From NCBI GenBank assembly GCA_946187695.1, contig CAMHSB010000011.1, positions 1 through 60,908 on the forward strand: a stretch of DNA of 60,908 nucleotides. Reading direction: 5' to 3'. The stretch is from an uncultured Bacteroidales bacterium. GTDB lineage: Bacteria > Bacteroidota > Bacteroidia > Bacteroidales > Paludibacteraceae. The notes under the pieces are model-generated. The model saw only the letters and a program-made list of their open reading frames with translations, was not told the origin of the DNA and did not search any database. Of the stretch, positions 33,422 to 42,177 are shown one piece after another (the first letter of the stretch is position 1; each line of letters starts with the position of its first letter). The position numbers and the translations under genes are program-made.

Positions 33422-34155
33422 ACTTTAGGTAAATAGTCTGTTTTTATGTTTGTTAAGGCCCCGTACATACAGTCCGGCGCTTCGGGGTTAAGGGCTTTGA
33501 TCTGCGCCAATAGTCCTTTCACCTTATCCCGGGAACTCACATGCTCAAAGGGGCATAGTTTGGCTTGTTTCTGATAGCCCTGTTGTTCGGCGTACGCCTT
33601 GATATCCGCCTCGTCGATCAGGCACAAAGGACGGATGATCCGGATTGGCATCTTATCTAACTGCAGCATCGGCGGCATGGTAGCAAAAGCACCTTGATAG
33701 ATGAGGTTCATCAGCATCGTCTCCAGCACGTCGTCACGGTGGTGCCCGAACGCAATCTTATTGCATCCCAATTCTTGCGCGGTATTAAAAAGCGCTTTGC
33801 GCCGGTACCAACTGCAGAGGAAACAGGGATTGTTGAGATTTCGAGATGTCGAGACGTCGAGATCTCGAGGTTCTCCGATCTCGGTATCCCGCACGATGAG
33901 CGGTACACCTGCTTCTTGGCAGAAGTGCTCCAGATAACTGAGGTCAGTCTGGTAGTCCCGTTCTTTGACCCGCACATGCAGCGCCGTCACGGTAAACCGA
34001 GGTTTGTAGATCTTCGCACGCCGACCCAGCAGTTCGGTCAGCAGCAAACTGTCTTTGCCGCCGCTCAGGCCAATCAGTATATGGTCTCCGTCCTCAATCA
34101 GGCTGTAGTCTGCACAGGCCTTATGGAACTTCCGGGTCAGGTGCTCGATACTCAT
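33418..34155 (-). CDS. TtcA-like tRNA thiolation protein (PP-loop ATPase)
   Basis: A 245-residue PP-loop enzyme with SGGKDSLLL near residue 38, PCFLCSWYRRKALF with the CxxC of TtcA-like enzymes and AFGHHRDDVLETMLMN. TtcA proteins make 2-thiocytidine at tRNA position 32, often with an iron-sulfur cluster. The start at 34155 (MSIEHLTRKF) overlaps preA by 4 bases. A run of six GAGATNTC-like octamers (33835-33882) encodes EPRDLDVSTSRNLN inside the protein, just before the CxxC. Confidence 0.87.
   Translation of the reverse strand: MSIEHLTRKFHKACADYSLIEDGDHILIGLSGGKDSLLLTELLGRRAKIYKPRFTVTALHVRVKERDYQTDLSYLEHFCQEAGVPLIVRDTEIGEPRDLDVSTSRNLNNPCFLCSWYRRKALFNTAQELGCNKIAFGHHRDDVLETMLMNLIYQGAFATMPPMLQLDKMPIRIIRPLCLIDEADIKAYAEQQGYQKQAKLCPFEHVSSRDKVKGLLAQIKALNPEAPDCMYGALTNIKTDYLPKV
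33835..33882. repeat. Six degenerate octamers inside the TtcA-like gene
   Basis: GAGATTTC, GAGATGTC, GAGACGTC, GAGATCTC, GAGGTTCT, CCGATCTC in tandem: 48 bases, exactly 16 codons, inserted without breaking the frame. Confidence 0.85.
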
Positions 34156-35606
34156 TTCTGCGGTTTGGGCATTCGGTGGGCTACACCGATCGCTTTGGTC
34201 GGGCAAACGAGACGGCAGAGATGACATCCTACGCATTTCTGACCGATGACACGCGGTTTGCGGTCCTCACCAAAGCTGATAGCTTGGTGACCACCATCCA
34301 TACAAGAGATATAGCACCTTCCGCAACCGATACATTTCTCGCGGTCTACTTTCGGGAAGACCATCGTCTCGCGATCCAGATCGGAAGGCATCACGATGTT
34401 CTTCAGTTCTTCGCCGACGAGTTTCTTCAATTCCACAATACCGCGTTCGGCCATGTAGTGTTGCAGACCCAGTTTGAGGTCATCGATGATGCGGTAACCG
34501 TACTGCATCACGGCCGTACATACCTGCACGTTGCGGCATCCCAACTGAATGAACTCCAGCGCGTCGCGCCAGGTCTCGATACCACCGATACCGCTGATAT
34601 CCATATGTTTCTCAACACCGGCCTTGCGGATAACGGGGTCGCCGGTCATCTCGTACACCATGCGCAGCGCAATCGGTTTGACGGCCTTACCCGAATAACC
34701 GCTCACGGTCTTTTTCTCGCTCACCTCCGCATCATGGCTCATCGTGATGGACTTGATGGTGTTGATGGCGCTGATACCGTGTGCACCGGCGTAGAAGCAC
34801 GCGAGTGCAGGGTTACGCATGGACGTGATGTTCGGCGTCATCTTGGGAATGACCGGAATCTTGACCGCCTCTTTGATGCAGGACGTGTAGCACAGGATCA
34901 GCTCGTTGCTCTGACCGATATCCGAACCGAGTCCGGACAGTTTCATCTGTGGACAGGAGAAATTGAGTTCTACCGCATCGCAGCCAGCCTCTTCAGCCAT
35001 CTTCGCCAACTCGATCCATTCCTCTTCGCTCTGTCCCATGATAGATGCGATGATACGTTTGGTCGGGTAGTTCACTTTGAGCCGGTGGAGGATCTCGAAG
35101 TCCATCTCGTAGGGGTTCTCTGAGAGCTGTTCCATGTTCCGGAAACCGATGAAAGGCGTGCCTTCCTTGCGTACGGCATCGAAACGCGGACTCACTTCGC
35201 GGATGTCCTGCTTGCAGATCGTCTTGTAGAACACACCTCCCCAACCTGCCTCCAGCGCACGGGAAACCATCTCGTAGTTGGTGCAGATGGCGGAACTTGC
35301 CAGGAAAAATGGGTTCTCGCACACCATATCGCAGAAATTGAGTTCCAGAGAAGGCAGGTCTTCGTGCGAAGCCGGTCTGTCTTCCAGAACCGCTTTTTGC
35401 AGTTCGGCAATCCGTATAGGTCGGTCGTAATGGATACAGGCTTTCTCCGCCGCTGCTATCTCGGCATCGTTGATCTGAGCGAACAGCTCAGATGCAGTCC
35501 AGAGGTTGTCGAAACGCAATGCGCGGAGTGCGCGTGCTACTTTAGCGCCACAGGGGGCATTCTCGCATAACAGGCAGCGAGCTACTTCTTCGTTAGAGTG
35601 AATCAT
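34152..35606 (-). CDS. preA: Dihydropyrimidine dehydrogenase subunit PreA-like, ferredoxin-fused
   Basis: A 484-residue flavoenzyme. Residues 1-75 carry an N-terminal segment with CLLCENAPC, resembling the Fer4_20 cysteine region of the partner PreT. Residues about 90-400 form the FMN barrel (LELNFCDMVCENPFFLASSA, AVELNFSCPQ, ISGIGGIETWRDALEFI). The C-terminus has two 4Fe-4S motifs: CIGCGRCYISC and CVGCHLCRLVCP. With PreT it reduces uracil or thymine using NADH. No preT is adjacent, so the fused N-terminus is of note. Confidence 0.88.
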   Translation of the reverse strand: MIHSNEEVARCLLCENAPCGAKVARALRALRFDNLWTASELFAQINDAEIAAAEKACIHYDRPIRIAELQKAVLEDRPASHEDLPSLELNFCDMVCENPFFLASSAICTNYEMVSRALEAGWGGVFYKTICKQDIREVSPRFDAVRKEGTPFIGFRNMEQLSENPYEMDFEILHRLKVNYPTKRIIASIMGQSEEEWIELAKMAEEAGCDAVELNFSCPQMKLSGLGSDIGQSNELILCYTSCIKEAVKIPVIPKMTPNITSMRNPALACFYAGAHGISAINTIKSITMSHDAEVSEKKTVSGYSGKAVKPIALRMVYEMTGDPVIRKAGVEKHMDISGIGGIETWRDALEFIQLGCRNVQVCTAVMQYGYRIIDDLKLGLQHYMAERGIVELKKLVGEELKNIVMPSDLDRETMVFPKVDREKCIGCGRCYISCMDGGHQAISFGEDRKPRVIGQKCVGCHLCRLVCPTKAIGVAHRMPKPQK

Positions 35607-36406
35607 AAGAGGTATCGTTTTCTAAGGGTTTGTAAATCGTCGTGGGTGAGGCAGAGGATATCCTGCAGATAGTTCATCATGCCTCCAAATTCGCGGTCAA
35701 TGAGGTCGAGCGTAGAGATGAAATTCGGGGTACTTACGCCCATAAACGCCTGGATTACCGCCATCTCCGCTTCGCCGCCTCCGCGCGCGAGCACGTCCGC
35801 GTTCAGTTTATTTACTATAGGGCGGTAATGGTCGTTACTCTGTTCAAAATCCGCTATGATATCATCGCGGCTCACACCGAGTGCGAACATAAGGAAGGCA
35901 GCTCCCCAACCGGTGCGGTCCTTGCCTTGTGCACAGTGCCAGAGGATACCGCCGTCTTCTGGGGCCTCGATGATCAGACGCAAAAAGGCTGCGTACTGCA
36001 ACTGACTGAACTCACTTTGGATGAGCGAGGGGTACATGTTCCGCGCCATCATTTGCACCTCCGGATAGAAGGAGTAGTTGACGATATGGCGGTCCAATTC
36101 AAGGAAGGCCTCGTCGGGTATCGGTTTGCCGGTCTGTTGCTCGGCACGCATGTCGATGGTCGGTAGCAGATGATGCTGCACACCTTCCATCTCACGGTCC
36201 GGTACGGCATTGAACTCACCGAGCGACCGGAAATCAAAGATACGGCAGAGATTAAACTCCTCTTTCAGTCGTGCCACGTCCGCGTCACTTGCATCATGCA
36301 GATGCGCCGTGCGTAGCAACCGATGCGGTCTTATCTCCCGTCCGCCGGCACCGATCATTCCGCCCAAATCCCGGGCGTTGTCGATATGTTCAAATATAAC
36401 TTTCAT
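35603..36406 (-). CDS. Tyrosine phosphatase of the DSP-like type
   Basis: A 267-residue protein with the opening NARDLGGM typical of Tyr_phosphatase_3 proteins and the active loop HCAQGKDRTG (nucleophile Cys158, Arg164). CRIFDFRSLGEF supplies the general-acid region. The family acts on phosphotyrosine, phosphoinositides or nucleotides; the substrate here is unknown. It overlaps the HD gene by 4 bases within the alarmone gene group. Confidence 0.87.
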   Translation of the reverse strand: MKVIFEHIDNARDLGGMIGAGGREIRPHRLLRTAHLHDASDADVARLKEEFNLCRIFDFRSLGEFNAVPDREMEGVQHHLLPTIDMRAEQQTGKPIPDEAFLELDRHIVNYSFYPEVQMMARNMYPSLIQSEFSQLQYAAFLRLIIEAPEDGGILWHCAQGKDRTGWGAAFLMFALGVSRDDIIADFEQSNDHYRPIVNKLNADVLARGGGEAEMAVIQAFMGVSTPNFISTLDLIDREFGGMMNYLQDILCLTHDDLQTLRKRYLL

Positions 36407-36981
36407 TTGGGAAAGACCTCGTTAATGAGGCGAACAAATTCTTGATAGGCAAACGTATCTTCCAGCTCTTTGAGCGAAGCCGCCAACCCGCGGTAATGCC
36501 ATTCGTGCGAGGCTTTGTCCTTCACGTGGAAGATATTCCATAGCGCATCGCCTTTGACCTGATAATCCCGCCAGATAGCGCGCATGTTACTCAACTTATC
36601 GCCCATCGCCACGATCTTCGCATCGTGACTCGCGGCCGCCAAACGGTCTATGGCTGCCTGCTTGCGGTCGTGCCAACTATCTTCTTCACTCACGCCCTCG
36701 GTGAATTGGTCACTCTCGGCATGCACCAGGTTCGCCACACGCTCGCCGAAGGCTTCGCGGATCTGCTCTACCGTCACGTCCGTATCTTCGATCGTGTCGT
36801 GTAGCGCCGCTGCGGCTAACAACTCCTGATCGGGTGTGATGGTGGCCACGATCTCCACCGCCTCCATCGGATGGACGATATACGGAAAACCTTTTCCGCG
36901 GCGCTCCGTGTTATGGTGCGCCTGTACCGCAAACACAATCGCGCGGTCCAACAGGTCCGAATCGATATATTTATTTGCCAT
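36403..36981 (-). CDS. HD-domain protein, candidate small alarmone hydrolase
   Basis: A 192-residue protein. HHNTERRGKGFPYIVHP (22-38), LHD (60-62) and IEDTDVT (64-70) match the H...HD...ED metal site of RelA/SpoT and MESH1-type hydrolases, which remove pyrophosphate from (p)ppGpp with manganese. A small standalone form is expected to be about 180-200 residues, as here. The start at 36981 overlaps the preceding stop (TAATG). With a synthetase two genes upstream it could form a make-and-break pair; activity is inferred. Confidence 0.82.
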   Translation of the reverse strand: MANKYIDSDLLDRAIVFAVQAHHNTERRGKGFPYIVHPMEAVEIVATITPDQELLAAAALHDTIEDTDVTVEQIREAFGERVANLVHAESDQFTEGVSEEDSWHDRKQAAIDRLAAASHDAKIVAMGDKLSNMRAIWRDYQVKGDALWNIFHVKDKASHEWHYRGLAASLKELEDTFAYQEFVRLINEVFPK

Positions 36982-37856
36982 TATTTCAAAATATTTTCTG
37001 CCAGCACGGCCCGGAACTCCGGCATCGGACAGTGGGTACAACTCTCGATGAGCAGGGTCTTCAAACCGGCGTAGACACGTACGGTCTTCTCGATCTCCTT
37101 CAGGTCGGCTTTCGGTCCGCAACCTTCAATCGGGCAGTCCGGCGAATGGAAATATTCGTCTGCGAAAGCATCCCAGAACCGTGCCGCTGTGGCATTACTC
37201 ATATGGTACTGCTCCAGTGTCCAGCTCTCGTCGTTGAGCTTGCAGCACAGGTACACCATACCCAGATCGAACATCGGATAACCGTAGCAGAAATCACCCA
37301 GGTCGATGAAGTATTTCTCCCGTTTGCCGTCTTTGTCCACAAAGATACCGTTGCTGAACTGCAAGTCCCCGTGGATGGCGCGGTCACTCTCCGGTGCCGC
37401 GGCAATGAACGCACGGAGTTTCTCTTTCTCCTCCTCCGTGAAGAACGGGTTTTCACGCAACCAGCGGTACTGACGATCCTTCACGTTCTCGAACTGCTTC
37501 GTGTCCACATGGGTGTTGTGCAGCGTGAGGCACATCTGTGCGAACTCGCGGGCATACTCCTCCGTGTGTTCGGGGTCGTCGCCGCAAGCACGCGAGTAGG
37601 ATTTCTTTCCGTCAATACGACGGAAACGGATACCCAAACGCTCGCCGTCGGTTACCAGGTCACCGGGTTCGGGACTCGGGATACCGAGTTCATACACTTT
37701 CTTGGCCATCTCCAACTCGGTACGTGCCGATTCGAAGTTGCGCAAGTAGAGCTTCATCATGATGCTCGGGTCGGACTTATGGTTATAACTCGCACCGTTG
37801 GCTCCTTCGCCTGTGCGTACATAATCGTTCAGATCAATCAAAATAGGTTCGATCAT
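36981..37856 (-). CDS. Aminoglycoside-phosphotransferase-like kinase (TIGR02172-type)
   Basis: A 291-residue protein-kinase-fold phosphotransferase. The catalytic loop is HGDLQFSN (His162, Asp164, Asn169), and the metal aspartate is Asp185 in FIDLGDFCYGYPMFDLGM. The wording of that block fits a family I recall as TIGR02172. The substrate is unknown; relatives phosphorylate small molecules. It lies between the alarmone synthetase and hydrolase and overlaps both, so it may be part of the same circuit. Confidence 0.8.
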   Translation of the reverse strand: MIEPILIDLNDYVRTGEGANGASYNHKSDPSIMMKLYLRNFESARTELEMAKKVYELGIPSPEPGDLVTDGERLGIRFRRIDGKKSYSRACGDDPEHTEEYAREFAQMCLTLHNTHVDTKQFENVKDRQYRWLRENPFFTEEEKEKLRAFIAAAPESDRAIHGDLQFSNGIFVDKDGKREKYFIDLGDFCYGYPMFDLGMVYLCCKLNDESWTLEQYHMSNATAARFWDAFADEYFHSPDCPIEGCGPKADLKEIEKTVRVYAGLKTLLIESCTHCPMPEFRAVLAENILK

Positions 37857-38890
37857 AATTGAATACTTTTTGCTAAGTTAAACGTCATTTCTGCGATTGC
37901 TTCGTTCTGAATGTTATGGCCGTTGACGGCATCGAAGAACCGTACCAGTCCGATCTTACCGCCACCTGTCTCCAGGATGCAGACAATACATATGTTCTGC
38001 ACGCCGACAGCCGAGGAGATGATATCCAGGTCGGTGTTACCCAATTGGTGGCGTGCCAGACGATAGGCTGCTTCCTCGTATTTTTTGACCAGCCGTTGCA
38101 CATCGCCCAAGGTCTTGCAACCGAGTGCATCGAACACACGCAGATACCGGTTCAGCGGTACCTCCTGGATCTCTGCCTGGTTGATGGCTGCGATTCGTTT
38201 GTTGAGCGCCTCGAACGGACGCGACTGCAGGTAGCTACTGAAAGTGTCGCCATCCAGCAACACATCGTCCAGCTTGCCGTTCTGCACCAGCGCTTGTACA
38301 CGCCGACGGTAGTCGGTTATCTCCGAACGGATACGACTGAACTCATCGTCAGCCATCTCCAGGATACCTGCCAACCGGTTGATGCGCCTCAGGTACTCAC
38401 GCGGGATCTCCACGCCGGTCTTGTAGCCGATATCGTGGTTGATCGATGCCCAGGCATGCTGGAGCGTCGTGCGGAGTTGCAACTCAAAGCGGAAGTCATA
38501 AGCGGGCAGCTTGCAGATGTAATGCAAGGAGTTATAACCGAAGCTGTCGAGTTGATGCAACATTCGCTTATCGACCGAGTTCTCCCAGTCGATCTCGAAT
38601 AGCTGCTCCGCCATCGCCGCGATACGGTCCACATCGTCCGTGTAGAACGTGATGATACGTGCCCCGAGGATGTCCGTGATGTCGCTTAGCGTGGCGTACT
38701 TATGCCCCTTCAGGGCTAACTTTCCGCTCAGGCTCTGCTCAGTCTTGATGCGTGCCTCGATGGCCGTGACTATGAGCCCGCTGCGGTCCAAGGCCTCGCG
38801 TAACACGCGCAGCACCTCCGCTTGCATCTTCTCGAAGACCGGCAGTTGTTCCCGGTATTCCTCCAGGATCATTTCGCAATGCAGATCCAT
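37853..38890 (-). CDS. RelA/SpoT-domain alarmone synthetase with C-terminal extension
   Basis: A 345-residue protein. The synthetase core has RIKTEQSLSGK (47-57), DILGARII (73-80), GYNSLHYI (118-125) and ELQLRTTLQHAWA (136-148), the substrate-binding and catalytic blocks of (p)ppGpp synthetases. There is no HD domain and no ACT/TGS part. Residues about 200-345 are an extra helical and mixed domain of unknown role (VQNICIVCILETGGGKIGLVRFF), possibly regulatory. It is 3 bases from the STAS gene and overlaps the kinase-like gene by 4. Confidence 0.9.
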   Translation of the reverse strand: MDLHCEMILEEYREQLPVFEKMQAEVLRVLREALDRSGLIVTAIEARIKTEQSLSGKLALKGHKYATLSDITDILGARIITFYTDDVDRIAAMAEQLFEIDWENSVDKRMLHQLDSFGYNSLHYICKLPAYDFRFELQLRTTLQHAWASINHDIGYKTGVEIPREYLRRINRLAGILEMADDEFSRIRSEITDYRRRVQALVQNGKLDDVLLDGDTFSSYLQSRPFEALNKRIAAINQAEIQEVPLNRYLRVFDALGCKTLGDVQRLVKKYEEAAYRLARHQLGNTDLDIISSAVGVQNICIVCILETGGGKIGLVRFFDAVNGHNIQNEAIAEMTFNLAKSIQL

Positions 38891-38893
38891 AGT

Positions 38894-39196
38894 TTATTGA
38901 ATCTCGAACAGAGACACAAACCCTGTCATCATGAACACCTGACGAATGTCGGCGTTGATGTTCTTCACAATCACTTTACTACCGTGTGTCGCCGCTTCCT
39001 TACGGATACTGAGGAAGATACGCAGACCGCTCGAGGAGATATACTCCAGTTCAGTACAGTCGAGGATGATCTCTTTGTTTTCCGCCTCCAACAAGGGCTT
39101 CACTTCTTCCGTCGTCTGGGCGGCAGCAGGAGTGTCTAACCGACCGATAAACTTTGCAATCAACTGATTGCCGTTTTCTACAATTTCCGTTTTCAT
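38894..39196 (-). CDS. STAS-domain anti-sigma factor antagonist
   Basis: A 100-residue STAS protein (SpoIIAA/RsbV type). EIILDCTELEYISSSGLRIFLSI holds the phosphorylation site, with Ser55 in the position of the phospho-serine. In partner switching the unphosphorylated form binds an anti-sigma kinase, and a PP2C phosphatase restores it. The overlapping gene encodes both a PP2C phosphatase and a GHKL kinase domain, a ready partner. Confidence 0.93.
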   Translation of the reverse strand: MKTEIVENGNQLIAKFIGRLDTPAAAQTTEEVKPLLEAENKEIILDCTELEYISSSGLRIFLSIRKEAATHGSKVIVKNINADIRQVFMMTGFVSLFEIQ

Positions 39197-41223
39197 ATGT
39201 GTTTAATTAAAGTCAATACATTCTTATCTTCGATGCGTTCGTAGATCACCTCATCCATGATCTGACGCACCAGGTGAATACCCAATCCGCCTATCTGACG
39301 TTCTTCGGCACTCAGGGTAATATCCGCCTCTTTCTGCTTCGTAGGATCGAACGGAATACCGCTGTCCGTGATGGTAAATACCATCGGTGCCGTGTGCTCC
39401 ACAATCACGCGTCCGCTCGAGTGCGGATAGGCGTAGAGCATCACGTTGCTCACTACCTCTTCGAGCGCGAGGTTGATCGGCATGTTCAGCTCTTCGGGCA
39501 CACCCAGACCTTCGATCCATTCTGCCAGGGTAGGTATCTGTTCTATATCGTTGCGCATGATCAGGGCCGGCGTCTGGTAACGTACCACCAGCATTGTCAG
39601 GTCGTCGCTCTGGTCAGCACCTTCGCGGTAGTCCTCCACCATCGTCTTCATTCGTTCTACCATGTGCCGCGGAGAGAGACCTTGCATCTTCTCGTCCTTC
39701 AAGGCATGCATCATCCGATCTTCGCCAAACAACTCGTGCCGTGTGTTCTCTGCCTCCGTCAGACCGTCGGTGTAAAGGAAGAGCGTGTCGCCGTGCTGTA
39801 GTTGCATCTCTTGCGCCGTGAACACAAACTCCGGCTCAATACCCAACGGCAGATTCGGCACCACCTCTAATCCACTAACCCTCTCATCCTCTAATCCTTT
39901 TACTATCACCGGTGCGTTATGCCCCGCATTGCAGTAACCTAACGCACCCGTCTCGCAGTCCAGTACACCTAAGAACAAAGTGAGGAACATGTTCTGCGTG
40001 TTCTGATCCACGATCGCTTTGTTCATCTTCCGCATGATCACGGCGGGGTCTTCCTCGTGCGAGGTGATACTGCGGAACAGCGACCTCGTCATCGCCATCA
40101 CGAGTGCGGCCGGTACACCCTTTCCGCTCACATCGCCGATGCAGAAGAAGAGTTTGTTATGCCGTACGTAGAAATCATACAAATCTCCGCCGATCTCTTT
40201 TGCCGGATCGACGATACCGTATATATTGAGGTCCAAACGGTCCATGAAAGGCGGGAAGACCTTAGGCAGCATCGCCATCTGGATCGTGCTCGCGATCTGC
40301 AACTCACTCTCCATCCGTTCATTCTGCGCCGTCGTTTCCATCAGCAGCTTATTGCTCTTGCCGGCGTGCCAGATGATGAAGATCAGCACACCCAGACCGA
40401 GCAGCATCAGCAGACCCACGATCCGACCGATACGGTTCAGGTCGGCGAACATCTCATCCTCCGGAATGATGATCTCGATATGCCAGCCCGTCGCGTCGAT
40501 CTCTTCGTTGAACACGTTGTACTTGCGTCCCGGGATCGTATCGATCACCCGCACGATATCACCGCCTTTGCTCGATTTGATTGAGTAATAACTGTTCTTA
40601 TACACTTGCAGATACTCCGGCAGTTTCTTTTGAAGATAATCGAGCGTCATATCCACGCACACCACTGCCACCACTTGACCTTCTTTGTTCTTCACCGGAT
40701 ACGAGCAACTCACTACCGGTGCCTCCGAACCCGAGTCGTCCATATACGGCTCGCACCACCAGCAGCTGTCGTGTACAAAGCCGTTCTGCCACCATTCCAT
40801 CTCCATGTAGTCATGCTCAACATTACCGATCTCGCGTGTATAGACACTATCCTCCGTGATGCGACTGCTGCACACCTCGAAATAGCGTCCTTTCTGCGGG
40901 AAATAATCCGCTACATAAGCGACCGCCATGCTCGTGTGCTCTCTCAACGTGCGTACCGCCAGATTGGTGGCTGCATAGACCGAATCGGGACAGTTGATGT
41001 TTTTCTGAACCAGCAACGCCAAGGTGCGTGCCGCTGTTTCCATATCTACCGTGTGCATCTCGATCTCCAACTCCGCCTTGCGCAGTTCGGTCTTGGCACG
41101 TTGCGCCGCCTCATTCTTGATCGCGGCACGGCTTGCAAAATACATGATGCACGAGATCGCCTCCAGCGCCACCGCCGCTACGATCACAATCCATATACCG
41201 GTCGTGTTTCTTTTCTTTTTCAT
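39193..41223 (-). CDS. Membrane SpoIIE-type serine phosphatase fused to GHKL anti-sigma kinase domain
   Basis: A 676-residue protein. A membrane helix (IWIVIVAAVALEAISCIMYF) is followed by a 250-residue Cache-like periplasmic sensor, a second helix (IVGLLMLLGLGVLIFIIW), a PP2C/SpoIIE domain (EIGGDLYDFY, FFCIGDVSGKGVPAAL, YCNAGHNAPV, FLYTDGLTEAEN) and a C-terminal HATPase (NLALEEVVSNVMLYAY, FTITDSGIPFDP). It can both dephosphorylate and phosphorylate the STAS protein. A run of octamers (39865-39896) encodes part of DERVSGLEVV within the phosphatase domain. It senses an extracytoplasmic signal, ligand unknown. Confidence 0.93.
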   Translation of the reverse strand: MKKKRNTTGIWIVIVAAVALEAISCIMYFASRAAIKNEAAQRAKTELRKAELEIEMHTVDMETAARTLALLVQKNINCPDSVYAATNLAVRTLREHTSMAVAYVADYFPQKGRYFEVCSSRITEDSVYTREIGNVEHDYMEMEWWQNGFVHDSCWWCEPYMDDSGSEAPVVSCSYPVKNKEGQVVAVVCVDMTLDYLQKKLPEYLQVYKNSYYSIKSSKGGDIVRVIDTIPGRKYNVFNEEIDATGWHIEIIIPEDEMFADLNRIGRIVGLLMLLGLGVLIFIIWHAGKSNKLLMETTAQNERMESELQIASTIQMAMLPKVFPPFMDRLDLNIYGIVDPAKEIGGDLYDFYVRHNKLFFCIGDVSGKGVPAALVMAMTRSLFRSITSHEEDPAVIMRKMNKAIVDQNTQNMFLTLFLGVLDCETGALGYCNAGHNAPVIVKGLEDERVSGLEVVPNLPLGIEPEFVFTAQEMQLQHGDTLFLYTDGLTEAENTRHELFGEDRMMHALKDEKMQGLSPRHMVERMKTMVEDYREGADQSDDLTMLVVRYQTPALIMRNDIEQIPTLAEWIEGLGVPEELNMPINLALEEVVSNVMLYAYPHSSGRVIVEHTAPMVFTITDSGIPFDPTKQKEADITLSAEERQIGGLGIHLVRQIMDEVIYERIEDKNVLTLIKHI
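39865..39896. repeat. Four degenerate octamers inside the SpoIIE-type gene
   Basis: CTCTAATC, CACTAACC, CTCTCATC, CTCTAATC in tandem within the coding region. Confidence 0.75.
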
Positions 41224-42170
41224 GACAGACAGGCTTCTTTCGTGTATTGGGAAATAAGTTGTATCTCGTCGTACGTCAGATCGAAGGTCTCAATCATATG
41301 ACGCCACTCGTCTCGCAGGGTCGTGTTGCTCACCGTCATGTTGTCCGTGTTGATCGTCACCCGTACACCCGCATCCAGCAGCTTACGCAACGGATACTCC
41401 GCGTACGACTTGAAGATACCCGTGTTCAGATTGCTCGTCGGACATAACTCCAAGGTCACCTTCCGGTCCACTAACATCTTCACCACCTCCGGATCCTCTA
41501 ACGCCCGTACACCGTGACCGATACGTACCGCACCGGCCTCGATCGCTTCGCGGACGCTGTCCGCACCTGCGGCTTCACCGGCATGGACCACCAGAGGCAC
41601 ACCGGCCTTATGTACCAATTCAAACTCCTCGCGGAACATACGGGTGGGGTAGAGCGCCTCCGCACCGGCCAAATCCACTGCCACGACACCCTTGCCGTAT
41701 AACTGCCGCGCTACCTCGATCGTCTCGCGGTTCTCTTTTTGGTTGTCATCCCCGCGCATCATGCTCACGATCAGGCCGCACCGCATACCTTCGTCACGGA
41801 TAGCCCGTAGCACGATCTCCGCCGCCTCGTACTGCGACATACCCACGGCGGTCGATTTCTGCGGCGCAAAACGGATCTCCGCATAACGCAGTCCCTGTGC
41901 CTGCAGCTCGTCCAACAACTCGTACGTACTCAGATACAGAGCCTCGCGGATATGTAACAGCGAACACGGTAAAGTGAACCGCTCCAGGTATTCATTCAGG
42001 TCTCGGCAGTCGTCCATCACCGACAACGACTGTTTCAACCGCTCGTCCGATAAGGGTAATGAGATGCTCTGCATACCCGCTATCTTTCGTGCGGTCTTCA
42101 CCGATATCGACCCGTCCAGATGCAGATGCAGGTCGATCCATGCCGGTTCTATAATCGTTGTGTCTTTCAT
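41220..42170 (-). CDS. add: Adenosine deaminase family protein
   Basis: A 316-residue metal-dependent deaminase. Zinc site HLHLDG near residue 14, catalytic HAGEAAG, GHGVRALED and ELCPTSNLNTGI, then TINTDNM where typical adenosine deaminases have NTDDP. It converts adenosine to inosine in purine salvage; the altered last motif may mean a related substrate. It overlaps the SpoIIE gene by 4 bases and is 7 bases from the barrel gene. Confidence 0.9.
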   Translation of the reverse strand: MKDTTIIEPAWIDLHLHLDGSISVKTARKIAGMQSISLPLSDERLKQSLSVMDDCRDLNEYLERFTLPCSLLHIREALYLSTYELLDELQAQGLRYAEIRFAPQKSTAVGMSQYEAAEIVLRAIRDEGMRCGLIVSMMRGDDNQKENRETIEVARQLYGKGVVAVDLAGAEALYPTRMFREEFELVHKAGVPLVVHAGEAAGADSVREAIEAGAVRIGHGVRALEDPEVVKMLVDRKVTLELCPTSNLNTGIFKSYAEYPLRKLLDAGVRVTINTDNMTVSNTTLRDEWRHMIETFDLTYDEIQLISQYTKEACLS

Positions 42171-42177
42171 ATATGTG

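Noticed and set aside
34156..34236. A 27-codon longer start for the TtcA-like gene
   Set aside because: It would overlap the preA ferredoxin motif; the ATG at 34155 overlaps the preA stop in the usual way.
36403..38890. A classical toxSAS toxin-antitoxin pair
   Set aside because: The synthetase and HD genes are separated by a kinase gene and embedded in a long housekeeping-like chain; kept only as a question in the findings.
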